From Smallanthus sonchifolius (Eukaryota; Streptophyta; Magnoliopsida; Asterales; Asteraceae), in the NCBI GenBank assembly GCA_023525975.1, contig CM042044.1:8418501-8482500 (forward strand): a stretch of 64,000 bases of DNA. The letters run 5' to 3'. The notes beneath the pieces were generated by a model that saw nothing but the letters and a program-made list of their open reading frames with translations, was not told where the DNA came from and did no database searches. Positions within the stretch are counted from its first letter, which is position 1, and the number at the start of each line of letters is the position of its first letter. Below, piece after piece: positions 11,464 through 22,600 of the stretch. Made by a program: the position numbers and the translations under genes.

Positions 11464-14274
11464 ATGACGGGTTTTGGTGAAAACCATCTAGGGAATGTTG
11501 GTGAATCTTCTAACAATATATCAGAGTTTTACACTAATCAGGTGTGACGTTCATGATTATGTTTGTATTATCTAACTATACCGTGAATATCTAACTATAC
11601 TATTGTTGACGATAACACATATTTTGTTCTAGGTGTTCATGTCTCACCCGGACATGATGCAGTGGGTGCAAAACTCCGGACGTCAACATGGTTATGTCAT
11701 AGTCACCGAAAGATCGAAGAAAAACGCAAGACGAGATGTTACCAAAGTTTTTCTTAAATGTGATCGTGGTTGCGAATACAAGGGAACATCAACAGTTAGA
11801 CGTTCAGCTACAAGAAAAACTGGTTGTCGGTTTCAATTGATTGGGAAATACATGAAAGATGTTAATGGTTGGATGTTACTGGTGAAACATGCTGAACATA
11901 ACCATCCACCAGCTCAACATTTGGAGGGCCATCCATTTGCAATGAGATTAACTGATCAAGAAATGCATTTGCTGGAGGACCTCTCAAAGCACGATGTTCA
12001 GCCACGTAACATTCTAGCAACACTAAAGGAACAGAACCCTGAAAATGTGTCTTCACTTAAAACCCTATACAATGCACGCCAAAAGATACGTAAAGCCACA
12101 GAAATTGGATCAACTCCAATGCAGGTTCTTTTCTCACTCTTGCATTCTAAAGGTTATATTTGGGAACATCAAGAATCTGATGGTTTCTTGGAGCAATTGT
12201 TCTTTATACATAAAACCTCGTATAAGATGTGGCGTGCATTCCCACATGTGTTGCTAATAGACGCAACTTACAAAACCAACCGGTACAACATGCCATTTGT
12301 TGAGATTGTTGGTGTAACATCCACCAAAAAAACTTATTGTGTTGCTTTTGCCTTAATAAGTAAAGAAAAGCAGGATAATTTTATCTGGGTGTTAAATAAC
12401 CTAAAGGTGGCATTGAATAAGTGTATGGAGCCACGTGTCATAATAACTGATAGAGATCTTGCTCTGATGAATGCTTGTAAACGTGTATTTCCGAAAGCTG
12501 TTCAATTACTATGTAGATGGCACATATCTCAAAATATTGGAAAGCACTGCAAGCAAGGTCTCGATTCACATGAATGGGCTGTCCTTCATACAATGTGGGG
12601 TGTACTAATTGATTCTCCTACCGCGGATATATACAACTACAATTACAAGCTATTTCATCAAATGTTCAGTGGTACCCATCAAAGTAATAATCTTATTTCT
12701 CTCTTTTATTGTTTTTTATTTTGTAAGAGGTTTTGAACATTTTTTGTACCTTTTCAGGAGTTCTGGATTACTTGAATGATACGTGGTTGTCAAACTATAA
12801 AGAAATGTTTGTGTCTGCTTGGATTGATAAAAATCTGAATTTTGGAAATCGAACAACCAACAGAGCAGAGAGCCAACATTCACTTTTCAAGAAATACGTG
12901 AGTAATCCTAACTCTCGTCTACATGAATTGGTGCAAGGTACTGATAAACTCATAAAGGATCAAGAAGGGTAAATAAATGAGAGCTTTGAAATAAGCCGAA
13001 TCAGAGTATACAATCAACACAGGCGACCACTATTCAATCTTTTACGAGGTAATGTTTCTCTTAAAGCTCTAGATCTAATATGTGAAGAGCTTGATCGGTT
13101 AAATGAGTTGATAGACTCGCCTTGTTCCTCGTGTGGTTGTCGACTTCAAACAAGTTGTGGTTTGCCATGTGCTTGTATTCTTGCAAATTATCTGCATGTA
13201 GGTCAACCCATTCCATTGGATGCGATAGATATCTTCTGGCGGAAGATTGATTTCACACCGTCATTTGTTCACCCAGATGACAATATCGATCTTGATGAAG
13301 AATTTGAAGTGTTGAAACAAGATATTAAAGCCCAACCAACAAGTGTGAAAAGATCTTGGTTGAAGAAGATAAAAGAAATGATTAACCCAAGCCAAACAAA
13401 CCTTGAAGAGCCTATAGTTCACAAAAACACTCGTGGGCGTCCGACTTTAAAGATGAAGCAGGAGAAAAACAAAGAGCCCGCTAGACATAGTTCATTCGTG
13501 AACTTTCAAGAGCCTGCTGGACACAATTCATTCGTGAACTCTCAAGATCCCGTTAGACACAGTTCGTTCGTGGACTCCCAGGATCCCGCTAGACACTATT
13601 CGTTCGTGAACTCTCAGGATCCCACATCAAACGTAATTGATTTCATGGGATGTCGCGAGGAGTCTTCTATACACGGTTCATTCGTTAATAATAGGAATAT
13701 GGTTACTCCACAAGATCTTTATTACTTTAACCAGTATGAGTCTCAAATTCCATCCATATTCCATCCGTATGTGTCTCGTGTGCAAGATGTTATCCTTGAT
13801 GGAAATTGCGGATTTCGGTCTGTAGCTGTTGCTCTAGGATATGGTGAAGAGCAATGGTTCTTTATCCGAAATGAACTTCGAATCGAGCTAATCCAATATG
13901 AAGCTGTATACAGAAGAGTTTTTGATACAACATACGACGAGTTACTTCATACATTAAGTTTTTTTGGAACGGGTGCTGCACCGCAATCACATTGGATGCT
14001 TATGCCATACACGGGATTCTTGATTGCTAATAGGTTTGGTGTGATTGTTATCTCTTTAACCCCTCTTTATAATGGTAGCACAACAGTTTTCCCGTTATGG
14101 ACACGTCAAGAACATCTTGTGCCTCATCGAACAGTTACAACTTGCCATGTTTATACTAACCATTTCATCATGATAGAATTAACGGGAATATATCCGATGC
14201 CGACGGTTAATATTCTGTGGAAAAGTTGTAGATATCCAGATGCAGAAGGTTGGGAAATGACCTACATGTCATAG
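11464..14274 (+). pseudogene. FAR1/MULE transposase-like gene fused to an OTU cysteine-protease domain, one in-frame stop
   Basis: Three exons are inferred: 11464-11541, 11633-12683 and 12758-14274, all with GT-AG borders (donors CAG/GTGTGA and CAAA/GTAATA, acceptors TTCTAG and TTTTCAG). They would encode about 881 residues. Order: FAR1-type zinc-binding DNA-binding region (about residues 35-118); MULE transposase RNase H-like core with Asp in LLIDATYK (about 234) and ITDRDLAL (about 298); a SWIM-like finger (about 500; CGC then GLPCACIL, with Cys in place of the usual His); a repeat linker; and an OTU domain (about 720-850) with DGNCGFR (Asp/Cys) and NHFIMIEL (His). A TAA at 12970-12972 breaks exon 3, and the homologous frame continues directly after it. 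No terminal inverted repeats were found, so it may be a former transposase gene rather than a mobile element. Recoding or an RNA edit is unlikely; I treat it as a recent pseudogene or a sequencing error. Confidence 0.78.
13474..13623 (+). repeat. 36-bp in-frame tandem repeat between the SWIM and OTU parts
   Basis: Four full copies and a partial one encode variants of a 12-residue unit (DPARHSSFVNSQ). They form a flexible, His/Ser-rich linker before the OTU domain. Unit length is a multiple of three, so the frame is kept. Confidence 0.85.
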
Positions 14275-14370
14275 CTAGAAATGTATAATGGTTTAATAAG
14301 TGGTAAACGTACACCTACAGGTTATGTAGTTATAGATTGAGTAGTGTAATTTCGGATTAGTCAAATGATG

Positions 14371-14512
14371 TGATGTTTTAGTGTCACAACTAGAAATAAT
14401 TATGTTTGCGTGTTTTTATTTAAATAATCTGATGTTTTAGTGTCACAACTAGAAATAATTATGCTTGCATGTTTTTATTTAAAATCTGATATTTTAGTGT
14501 CACAATTCTAGT
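14371..14512 (+). repeat. Tandem repeat, 57-59 bp, about 2.4 copies
   Basis: Units start at 14371, 14430 and 14487 (partial) and share TGATGTTTTAGTGTCACAAC. No known family recognised. Confidence 0.8.
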
Positions 14513-14938
14513 AACTTAACTCATAAAAATATCTTATATATTAAAAAAAAGTTTCATACGAACAAATTATGTGAAGGTCAACTAATCACGTATTTACTAT
14601 ACTAAGGTCATATGCTCATTAAAAGTTTTATATAAATTATTTGAATAAAATATATTTTTTATTGTGAAATTTATTTTTAGAACTTAAAAATGTAAAAAGG
14701 TCATAAGATTCGTTATCTTTGTGGTCTTTTGTTATGACGAAAATGTTTGTTTGGCTTGGGTTAATCATATTTTATGAACTTAATTTTTTTTTACATATAT
14801 CATAAAATTTTATGAACTTAAATTTTTTTTTACATATGTCGATAACTTTGTAAAAAGGTCATAATGTTTTATCAAGGGAACCTCTATTTAAACAATAAAA
14901 AGGTCACAAAGATAACATATATCTTTGTAAAAACCTGT

Positions 14939-15139
14939 CGATAATTTTAATGGGTGTTTCTAGATTTTTTTAGCTTTTTGTTCATAAAATATAAAAAGCA
15001 TGTCACGATAATTTTAATGGGTGTTTCTAGATTTTTTTAGCTTTTTGTTCATAAAATATAAAAAGCATGTCACATCATGTCCCACATCAAGAATTCAGCT
15101 TTTTAATGGGTGTTTCTAGATTTTTTTAGCTTTTTGTTA
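14939..15139 (+). repeat. Tandem repeat, 67 bp, two full and one partial copy
   Basis: Units at 14939-15005 and 15006-15072 are almost identical and share TTAATGGGTGTTTCTAGATT; a partial third copy is at 15103-15139 after a 30-bp spacer. Confidence 0.8.
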
Positions 15140-15517
15140 AAAGGGTGTATAAATAGAGCCTCCCTTGTTTTATTGTTTATGGAATTCCGAGAGCCGTCAA
15201 AACACAAAGAGACATGGGAGTCAAATGCTAATGAGAACGCACATTTCAAGACAATTTTGGCTTTTTGCTTTCATCACCCTATTCCTTCCCTTTTACTTTT
15301 ATACTCCTTTAACATCTTATTTGTTATTTTTAAAATTTAAATATTGTTATTAGGAAAGACCAAGTAGAAGAAAGTTACTCGTCCTTTCATATGAAACTAT
15401 AAAATTTCATTACTCATGTTACGGTAAACATGTGTTATGAAAGTATGTTTGACATATGTTATTTGTTTGTTTGACTTCAAACATGAGAACGTTGGAAAAA
15501 AAAGTCTCTGAATATAA

Positions 15518-15653
15518 ATGTTGTTTGGTAACCTCTTAATGATTCAATTATAATGGTTCTGCAAGCCTCTTAATGGTTCAACTATAAAACCATGTTGAAG
15601 CATTCAGAGCTCTTAATGGTTCAACACTTAGGTTCAGATTTTGCCAAACAACC
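15518..15653. mobile_element. Small MITE of the GGGCTGTTTG family
   Basis: Left end TGTTGTTTGGTAACCTC; right end GCCAAACAACCCCT (reverse complement AGGGGTTGTTTGGC). Internal copies of CCTCTTAATGGTTCAAC match the 10.1-kb segment. It is about 136 bp and non-coding. No exact target duplication was found. Confidence 0.55.
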
Positions 15654-16266
15654 CCTAACTCTATGATAAGTGAGACTAAATAAAACGACCATTCTCACAT
15701 TGTAATCGTAAAGGGGTGAAGATGTTTCCAACAAAATCATACATTCTAAAATTTTAGTCCCTCAAGCAACAAAACAATTTGGATGTAATTTCTAAAGATT
15801 AAAGAAAACAACTTCTTTTTTATAAATTTATTGTTGTTTACACACTCAACTAGCCAAATTCATACATACATCAACTAACATTTAAATTTGATTAAGTGTT
15901 GTTTATGAAATTGATGGAAAGTCTAAAAAAAACAGGAAGAGACAAATACTCATCTAGAAAAACACAATGATCGAAAAAGACATTCTCTTGATAGATCGAA
16001 TCTTAAAAAGATCATATATATTACTTAGATATTAGTTTAAGAAAAAAAAACAATAATTAAAAAACACACAATAATTAGCTTTCTCGATATGTCACAAAAT
16101 CCTACCATCTTGAATGTCAATTAAAACACATTCACCAACACCATTAAATATAATATATTAAAAAAAAAAAACAAGATCCAAATTCCACCAAAGTTCCGAA
16201 GCAGTCATTTTTGGTCTCCCATTCATACTAAAACTTCCAACCCTACCCACCCATGGTTCGAACCCA

Positions 16267-18172
16267 CTACACCAACGGGTTCGTCGTCGACGGTCCATAC
16301 CCACTCATCAACCCACCCCATGACGACCCAACCCCGGTCAAGTACGCACCACCACCACCACCACCGGAACTCCCACCACCACTTTGATCTTGCCAGTCTA
16401 AAGCCAAAAGCTTTGGCTTCACATCAAGAGAACTAATCACATCTTCATTCACATCATTTCCTTCATGATTATATGCAATCAAACCCCTTTCCATAAAAGG
16501 ATTATTAATCGAATCAAGTGTCATCCCTCCAAACGGCGAACAAAGATTACCACCATGATAACCTTGCCCCATCACATTCACACCACCCATCTCCGCCGCG
16601 TAACCGCCGTGTCCCCCCATCATCCCCATCAACTGACTCCCACCACCACCACTATTCTCCATGAAATCAATCGCCCTAGTCGCATTGCAACTCATGTTAT
16701 GATCAAACATAAAACCCGGAATATTACTCGAGTTCCCAATCCCAAACTGCATGGATGATGATTCGGGATAAGACAGCTGGAGATCAGTTGAGTTCATAAC
16801 CAACTGATGGCCGTTATTCTGTTGGAAGTTGTTATTATTGTTAACGTGCATCAAATGTGTGTTTAGCTGGTTGTTGTTATTCTGTTGGAAGTTGTTATTA
16901 CTGTTGGAGTTGTTGTGGTTGTTGTTGTTGTTGGTTGTGGTATTGGAGAGGGTTTTTTTGGAAGCAGACGACACTTTCTTGTTTTTCCGGCAACCGCCTC
17001 CGACGGGGATGTTACGGAGAGTGCCGCCTTTGGTCCAGTACCGGCGGCAGGTTTTGCAGAAGTAACGAGGCTGAGTGAGTGAGTAGTTGTTGTAGTAGCA
17101 GAATTTGGTGTGTGTGGAGTCGCAGCGTGGGCATTTGAGGGTTTGGTCGTGTTGTGGCCGGAGCCGGCGCTCCATTAACGGCCGGGAACATGCAAGCATA
17201 GGATCAGTCATTGCTGATGGTGACGATGAGTCTAGTCCGGTATCCTCCGGCATTGTGCCCTAGAAATATTTGTTTGGTTAAAGTAACGGTTAGAATCTGT
17301 GTGTCAGAAATAGTACTTTTAGAACATTTGTTCTGAAGGTTCAGAAACATAAAGACATTCTTATTATTTGTTTTTTACAACTTATTTTCAAAATTCAAAA
17401 AGAAAATCTTTTGTTTTGGAGTTTGAAATGCAACTAATTCTATTATGTAGATTTTGAATTTGTAAATACCAAAGAAACCAAATTTTAGTTTTGTTAAATT
17501 TGCATTATTATTTTTATATATTTTAGAATATAATGTTTTTTGTATAATTTTTGTTATATTCTAGGAAAATTAGACGTTTAAAATGTTGGAAATGGAGTCT
17601 AATTAAGTCAGACTAAAAACTTTAAAAAAAAAGCTAGTCTTCAACTTTGTATATGAAAACTCGTGCGAGCAAGGACATAAACATGATACTGCTATAAAAG
17701 TGAATATGATGTTGTCGTGCACGTAAAATTAGATAAAAAAAACTCTTAAAATTACACCACTTTAGTTAATTTATATCAAAACTATCATATGTTACTAAAA
17801 TACTTGAAAACTATTTTCTTTTTAATTTACTCTTCACATCAAAACTTATTTCGTGATATGAGAATTGTGAGCGAAAGAAACTTTGATGAAGAGTCGTGTT
17901 AATTATAAGAAATGTGAACGAAAGAAATTTTGATGTAGAGAGTAAAATTAGATAAAATAGTTTGTAGATGTTGAACTAAAATAATGTACTCTTTATATAA
18001 ATTAACTAAAATAACATGAATTTGAGACGTCTTAGGTAGTATAATCTTAGATGTATAACATCATATTTACGATCCTATTTTACTATACGTAAAACAGTGG
18101 ATCATAGCTAGAAATTTGTACCTGAAACCAGTCGGGCGAGTCCATGCAAACTTGAAGCGACGTTAAACCCAT
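16267..18172 (-). CDS. Dof zinc-finger transcription factor, HCA2/DOF5.6-like
   Basis: Two exons: 18122-18172 (17 codons, MGLTSLQVCMDSPDWFQ) and 16267-17259, split by a GT-AG intron in phase 0 (donor CAG/GTACAA, acceptor TTTCTAG/GGC). Together they encode 347 residues. The Dof domain (about residues 60-115) has the CX2CX21CX2C zinc finger: CPRCDSTHTKFCYYNNYSL, then CKTCRRYWTKGGTLRN and IPVGGGCRKNKK. It binds AAAG cores. The tiny first exon and the C-terminal motif LMSGYGPSTTNPLV are typical of the Arabidopsis DOF5.6/HCA2 subgroup (PEAR-related), which promotes cambial and vascular cell division in the nucleus. The middle is an Asn/Gln tract followed by Gly-rich segments. The gene is intact. 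Assignment to the subgroup is from remembered family features. Confidence 0.9.
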
Positions 18173-18205
18173 TCGATATTCAAAGATACAAAGTAGTGGA
18201 TTGAT

Positions 18206-18219
18206 TCTATAAATATAGA
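18206..18219 (-). promoter_or_regulatory. Candidate TATA element of the Dof gene
   Basis: TCTATAAATATAGA is almost palindromic and lies 34-47 bp upstream of the Dof ATG. This leaves a very short leader, so another start site further upstream is possible. Confidence 0.3.
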
Positions 18220-18331
18220 ACCAAAACCCTTACACACAGTAAGTGTGTGTATGTGGTTTAGAGCGTAAATGTGAAGTATGCAATGGGGAGATTATGGTGG
18301 ATGTAAATAAGAAGGAAGAAAAAGTAACCAT

Positions 18332-18362
18332 GGGAGGGGTGGGGTGGGGTGGGGTGTCGGGG
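18332..18362 (+). promoter_or_regulatory. G-quadruplex-prone tract upstream of the Dof gene
   Basis: Five runs of four G (GGGG) separated by single T bases, then a further GGGG, lie about 160-190 bp upstream of the Dof ATG, on the non-template side for a minus-strand gene read as C-rich. Four-tetrad folding is expected by rule. Any regulatory role is inference. Confidence 0.6.
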
Positions 18363-18620
18363 ACCTGCATCTGCCGTCGGTGACACATTCCCGAAGTGGG
18401 CCCTAAACCGTGTCGTAAAAAACGGACGGGTGTGATCTTATGTGTTCTTTTTGTGGTGTGTGATCGCAGCCGTTGGATAAGTGGGACAGATGACTGATGT
18501 TGACAGTATTATGTTTTATTTTGTTTAAACCGAAAGATCAATCTGCTTTGTGGGGTCTTGGATTGTCTGTAGATGGGTCCACTAGGTTGCTTGTAACACG
18601 CAAGGGATAAATTCTTTTTG

Positions 18621-18652
18621 GTGACGTGGCATGATGGATGGTGGCCACGTGG
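18621..18652. promoter_or_regulatory. ACGT elements including a palindromic G-box in the Dof upstream region
   Basis: GTGACGTGGC (18621-18630) and CCACGTGG (18645-18652) are consensus bZIP/bHLH core sites, about 450-480 bp upstream of the Dof start. Their use is not shown. Confidence 0.4.
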
Positions 18653-19107
18653 AAACTGTGTGAGTGAAGTTATGGTACATTGGCTAGTGAAATATTTTAC
18701 TTTTACCCGAGCAAATTAGAAACATTTCCTTTCTAGGAAGAATGCATGATTTTGTTTTACCATTTAGATCGTTTAGACACGTATGGTTAAAATGAAATGT
18801 AACATTTTAATTTATATAGTAAAAAGGCTTACTAAAAAAAAGGTGTGATGAAAACCCTGGTTAGACCGGTTGAATCGGTAGACTGATATGATAGTGTGTG
18901 TCATGTTTTCGATTTACATTTTGGATACCTTTTGGTTTTTAGTATGGTCTGATTTAAAACCGCTACCAACGTACACCGTTGAAGGTGTGGTTGTCCATTT
19001 AGTCGGTACAGGGTTTCACCGGTTCAAATTTTAGGAACACCTATCCCGATGAGATGTCGTCGATATAGGGTTACCCATATCGATGACTTATGTCGTCTGG
19101 ATAGACG

Positions 19108-19259
19108 TCGTCAGTGTATGGTGAAGTTATTGTAGTGTCATTAAGCTTCCTTAAACATTATTCAGTTTACTTAGGGGCTGTTTGGTAGCCTCTTCGTCGG
19201 TGTATGGTGAAGTTATTGTAGTGTCATTAAGCTTCCTTAAACATTATTCAGTTTACTTA
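19108..19259. repeat. 66-bp direct duplication around a 20-bp MITE end
   Basis: 19108-19173 and 19194-19259 are identical except for one base. Between them is GGGGCTGTTTGGTAGCCTCT, the terminus of the MITE family seen at 10.1 and 15.5 kb. This looks like a transposition or repair scar. Confidence 0.8.
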
Positions 19260-19440
19260 CATGTCTTTTTAGTTTCCAAATCAACGACCGTAATTGCCCA
19301 ATATCATCGATTCTTTATGGATTCATCACCATCAAAGGTTGTTGTTGAATCGTTGTTTAAGAATTCTTTTTGTTAATTAACGGATTCATTTTTGGTTTAT
19401 ATGACAAAAAATGGAAGTAAAAAACTTATAAAATTTTGAT

Positions 19441-19689
19441 CAAACCTTCTAGTGGAGTGGTAGTCTCATGACTTTTCAAATGGAAGGTAATGGATTCGAG
19501 TATCGTTTGGGACAAATTGTTCCAGGTTGAGCCATTAGGTTTTTTTTCCAGTTAAGGGTTTCCTCCTAGGTGGGTCCCGGGTTTGAGTCCGCTGCAGTTA
19601 CAACCCATTGGGAAAGACATGCATGACTCACAGGAACACCCGGGCTGCTCCCGAATGGAGTAGGGTTTAAGAAAGTCGTCTTAAAAAAA
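19441..19689 (+). mobile_element. tRNA-derived SINE
   Basis: An A-box-like TAGTGGAGTGGTAG at 19450 and a B-box GGATTCGAGTATC at 19492 have tRNA spacing. A second B-box-like GGGTTTGAGTCC occurs at about 19579. The body ends in CGTCTTAAAAAAAG. The two B boxes suggest a composite or dimeric head. Target duplications were not resolved. Confidence 0.65.
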
Positions 19690-20218
19690 GTTATTATTTT
19701 GTATTAATTAATAAAAAATTACCATAAAAGATAAAATAGCATTGTCTTAAAAAAACAAGTTGATAGCATGCACATGTATTTATTACGAAACAAGTACTAT
19801 TCAAAGAAGAAAGAGGGTAAAGTTGTAGCATGTTAAAATTCCCACAGAAATTTTAATTTTTTATATGTTTAAGAAATATCATAATTAAGATATTTAGATT
19901 TTTTTTATAACTATTATTAGGAAGTATTTTAAAAGTTGTATTACTCATGAAACAATTAAGGGATCCATGAGTTTTTGGTAATGATTATATTCTAAGTCTA
20001 AAATTGACACTTTGTTCTTTCTTAACACTGAAAAGAGTTTTTCATCATTAAAAGACAACTCAACAATAGATCAAGAATTTTTGTAGGACATCATTAATCG
20101 CTCAATCATACAATTCAAAATCTTTGTGTATAGTTTTTATTTTAAGATTTCTTTTTTAATGCATTAACTAAATAAGTATCATAATAATAATGGTAAGCAT
20201 CTCTCACTTCACATTAAC

Positions 20219-20545
20219 CTACAAAATTTTTTATCCGATACGACGGGCTATTACGATGACATATCCGACGACATGTCGTTGGAAATAGTCTTGTCGGCGT
20301 AGCTCCGACGCTAAAGCCTCTAAAAGTCGCCGAAAAAGCGCCGTCAGCATAAGTGGGACTATTATGTCGGAAAAGTGGTCATTAAATCGAATTTAACCCT
20401 GATTCTTTTTCTCAATAAAAATAAATATAAATTAAAATTAAAAAAGACCTTTTACGACGACATGTTGTCATAATAGGTGAAAACAATAAATAATTGATTA
20501 ATTTAAAAAAAACTTTCCCGACAACATGTCGTAATAATAGGTAAA
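20219..20545. mobile_element. CACTA-related remnant
   Basis: Starts CCTACAAAATTTTTT and carries three or four copies of CGACGACATGTCGT-like palindromes, the same subterminal motif as the CACTA element at 23345-38320. The terminal CACTA and the right end are degraded. Confidence 0.5.
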
Positions 20546-21432
20546 AATAATAATTAAATAATTTGTTTAATTAAAAAGTAACATATCCTAAATGAGATAG
20601 AATACTTAAAAAATAGTCCCAAATGATGACAATCCAAAATTTATCTTTATTAGATAAATTTCAGACTGATATATTTTAAAAGGTATTATAAAAAGTCACG
20701 TTTTGACCCGTTTAACTCATTATTTTTTATTTTATGTTTAAAAAATATATTTTTATATACTAAACTATATTACATATAATAAAATAAATTTTTTTTATTG
20801 ATATTTAAAAAATATAATAACAAAAATCGTCGGGTAAAACAGGTCACGTTTGGCTCAACACGCGAATATGTGCGTCGTGTTTGAGTTCGGTGTAGTAGAA
20901 AAGTGTTACCTGATTCAAACAATTTTTGGTGTAGTAATTAAGTGTTACCTTAATCGAAGTACTAAATAATCAAATAATACAAGTAATTCTCAAAAAATCT
21001 TGAAAACCTACAAGTTAATTAATAGAATAACACAAGTTAGAAAAACTAACTAAATAAATGTGATATACATACATATATATATATATACACATATATATTT
21101 ATACAAACCTATACATACATACACATTTCGGGTCAAAACGGATCAAACGGTTCGTGTTCGTATTCGCATTTGTATTACTAACATATATACATACATACAC
21201 ATATACACCATATATACATACACATATACAAATACATAAATAATACATTTAAATTAAAAAAATACAAACCTATATATACATATATATTTACACAAACCTA
21301 TACATACATATACATATATACATATACATACATACAAATTCCGGGTCAAAATAGGTCAAACGTTTCGTGTTCGTATTATTAACATATATACATACATACA
21401 TTCATGCATACACATATACAACATATATAAAT

Positions 21433-21820
21433 AGGGGCATGTTCTTTTGAGAACTAAACATATGTTGAGAACCGAAAGTACCGCACAAAACATGTACATA
21501 TCGCTTTAGTGAAAAAAGTAAAAGTCAACAACAATGTTTTATTTATCTCTTCTCACTCTTAGTTTGAGTTTATCTCCTCTCTCCTGAATTTTTTTAAGAA
21601 AAATATAAAAATATGCATATATGCATTCATTTGTGCATATAGTGTGAGTGCATATATGCATTTAAAAAAACGACTATAAATTCGAGGTCTTTTAAAACCA
21701 AACCTTAAGCATATTAAAATATACATGAATTCTAGTCAATTTATATTATAAATAGTGCAAGAGTTAATGTGGTTCTCACGGTTCTTAACATATTGTTGGT
21801 TCTCAAAAGAACATACCCCT
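21433..21820. mobile_element. Fold-back MITE in the microsatellite array (family 1)
   Basis: Left end AGGGGCATGTTCTTTTGAGA; the right end is its inverse with one mismatch (TCTCAAAAGAACATACCCCT). The inner arms also match (CATATGTTGAGAACCG against CGGTTCTTAACATATTG). It is about 388 bp, non-coding, and sits in TATA-rich repeats. Confidence 0.75.
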
Positions 21821-22141
21821 ACATACACATACACAAAAACATACATAATTAATACATTTAAATTAAAAAATGCAAACCTATATGTACATATATATTTACA
21901 CAAACCTATACCTTCAAATACATGTATACATATTCAAACATATACATTTCGGGTCAAAACGAGTCAAATGGTTCATGTTCATATTATTAACATATATACA
22001 TACATACACATATACAACATATATACATACGCATATACAATTATATACATAATACATTTAAATTAAGAAAAATGCAAACCTATATATACATATATATATA
22101 CAAACCTATACATACATACATACATATAGATATATACACAT

Positions 22142-22531
22142 AGGGGAGGGTTCCAGAGAAAACCATATAGTTAGGCGAAAACCGAGAAAACCACTAAAAA
22201 TACCAATTTTATTAATAATATAATAATATTTATTTTTTATTTATTTATAAGAGTATTAATGTAATATTTCACATTTTTACCAAAAAATCGTTTATTGGCT
22301 TACATATACGTTTTACATACACGTAAACAGAAAACAAAAAATGTGGCGGTTATGTATACGTAAAACACTACATCTAAAATGATTTTTTGGTAAATTGTAT
22401 AATATTATAATAATAGACTTAGAAATAAATTTAAAAAATAAAAAAAATCTATAAATTATTTAATTGGTTTTTAATAGTTTTTTTGGTTTTCGCCTAACTT
22501 GTTGGTTTTAATTCTCTTGATCCTTCCCCCT
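22142..22531. mobile_element. Fold-back MITE in the microsatellite array (family 2)
   Basis: Left end AGGGGAGGGTTCCAGAGAAA; right end reverse complement AGGGGGAAGGATCAAGAGAA, with AGTTAGGCGAAAACC in both arms. It is about 390 bp and non-coding. Flanks are TATACACATA-type repeats. Confidence 0.72.
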
Positions 22532-22600
22532 ATACACATATACAACCTATATACATAATACATTTAAATTAAAACAAATACAAACCTATATATGTATATG

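Larger units (their letters stand above)
14275..16266. other. Intergenic with short tandem repeats, no gene seen
   Basis: Downstream of the FAR1/MULE gene lie two tandem arrays (listed separately) and one small MITE. Bases 14868-14900 (CAAGGGAACCTCTATTTAAA) are roughly inverted at 15145-15172, so the 15-kb array may be the body of a degenerate fold-back element. Open frames here are low-complexity. Confidence 0.5.
18653..21059. other. Intergenic with transposon debris, no gene seen
   Basis: Contains a 66-bp direct duplication, a SINE and a CACTA-related remnant (listed separately). Bases 18840-19100 have no recognised feature. Bases 20560-21060 are AT-rich and feature-free to my eye. Confidence 0.5.
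21060..22600 (+). repeat. Tandem repeat of about 215 bp, built of ATAC-type microsatellite, holding two MITEs
   Basis: A block containing CGGGTCAAAACGGATCAAAC and TTCGTGTTCGTATT recurs at about 21126, 21340 and 21950. After the MITE between the last two is removed, the spacing is about 214 and 220 bp. The rest of each unit is TATACATACATACACATA-type sequence plus CATTTAAATTAAAAAA. A satellite-like array; no known family recognised. Confidence 0.65.

Noticed and set aside
13108..14274. OTU part as a separate gene starting near 13108
   Set aside because: The frame is continuous in phase with the MULE exon through the single TAA at 12970, and the SWIM-like motif lies across any such start.
16465..17082. 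Plus-strand frames over the Dof gene
   Set aside because: Shadows of the Asn/Gln-rich and Gly-rich coding sequence on the minus strand.
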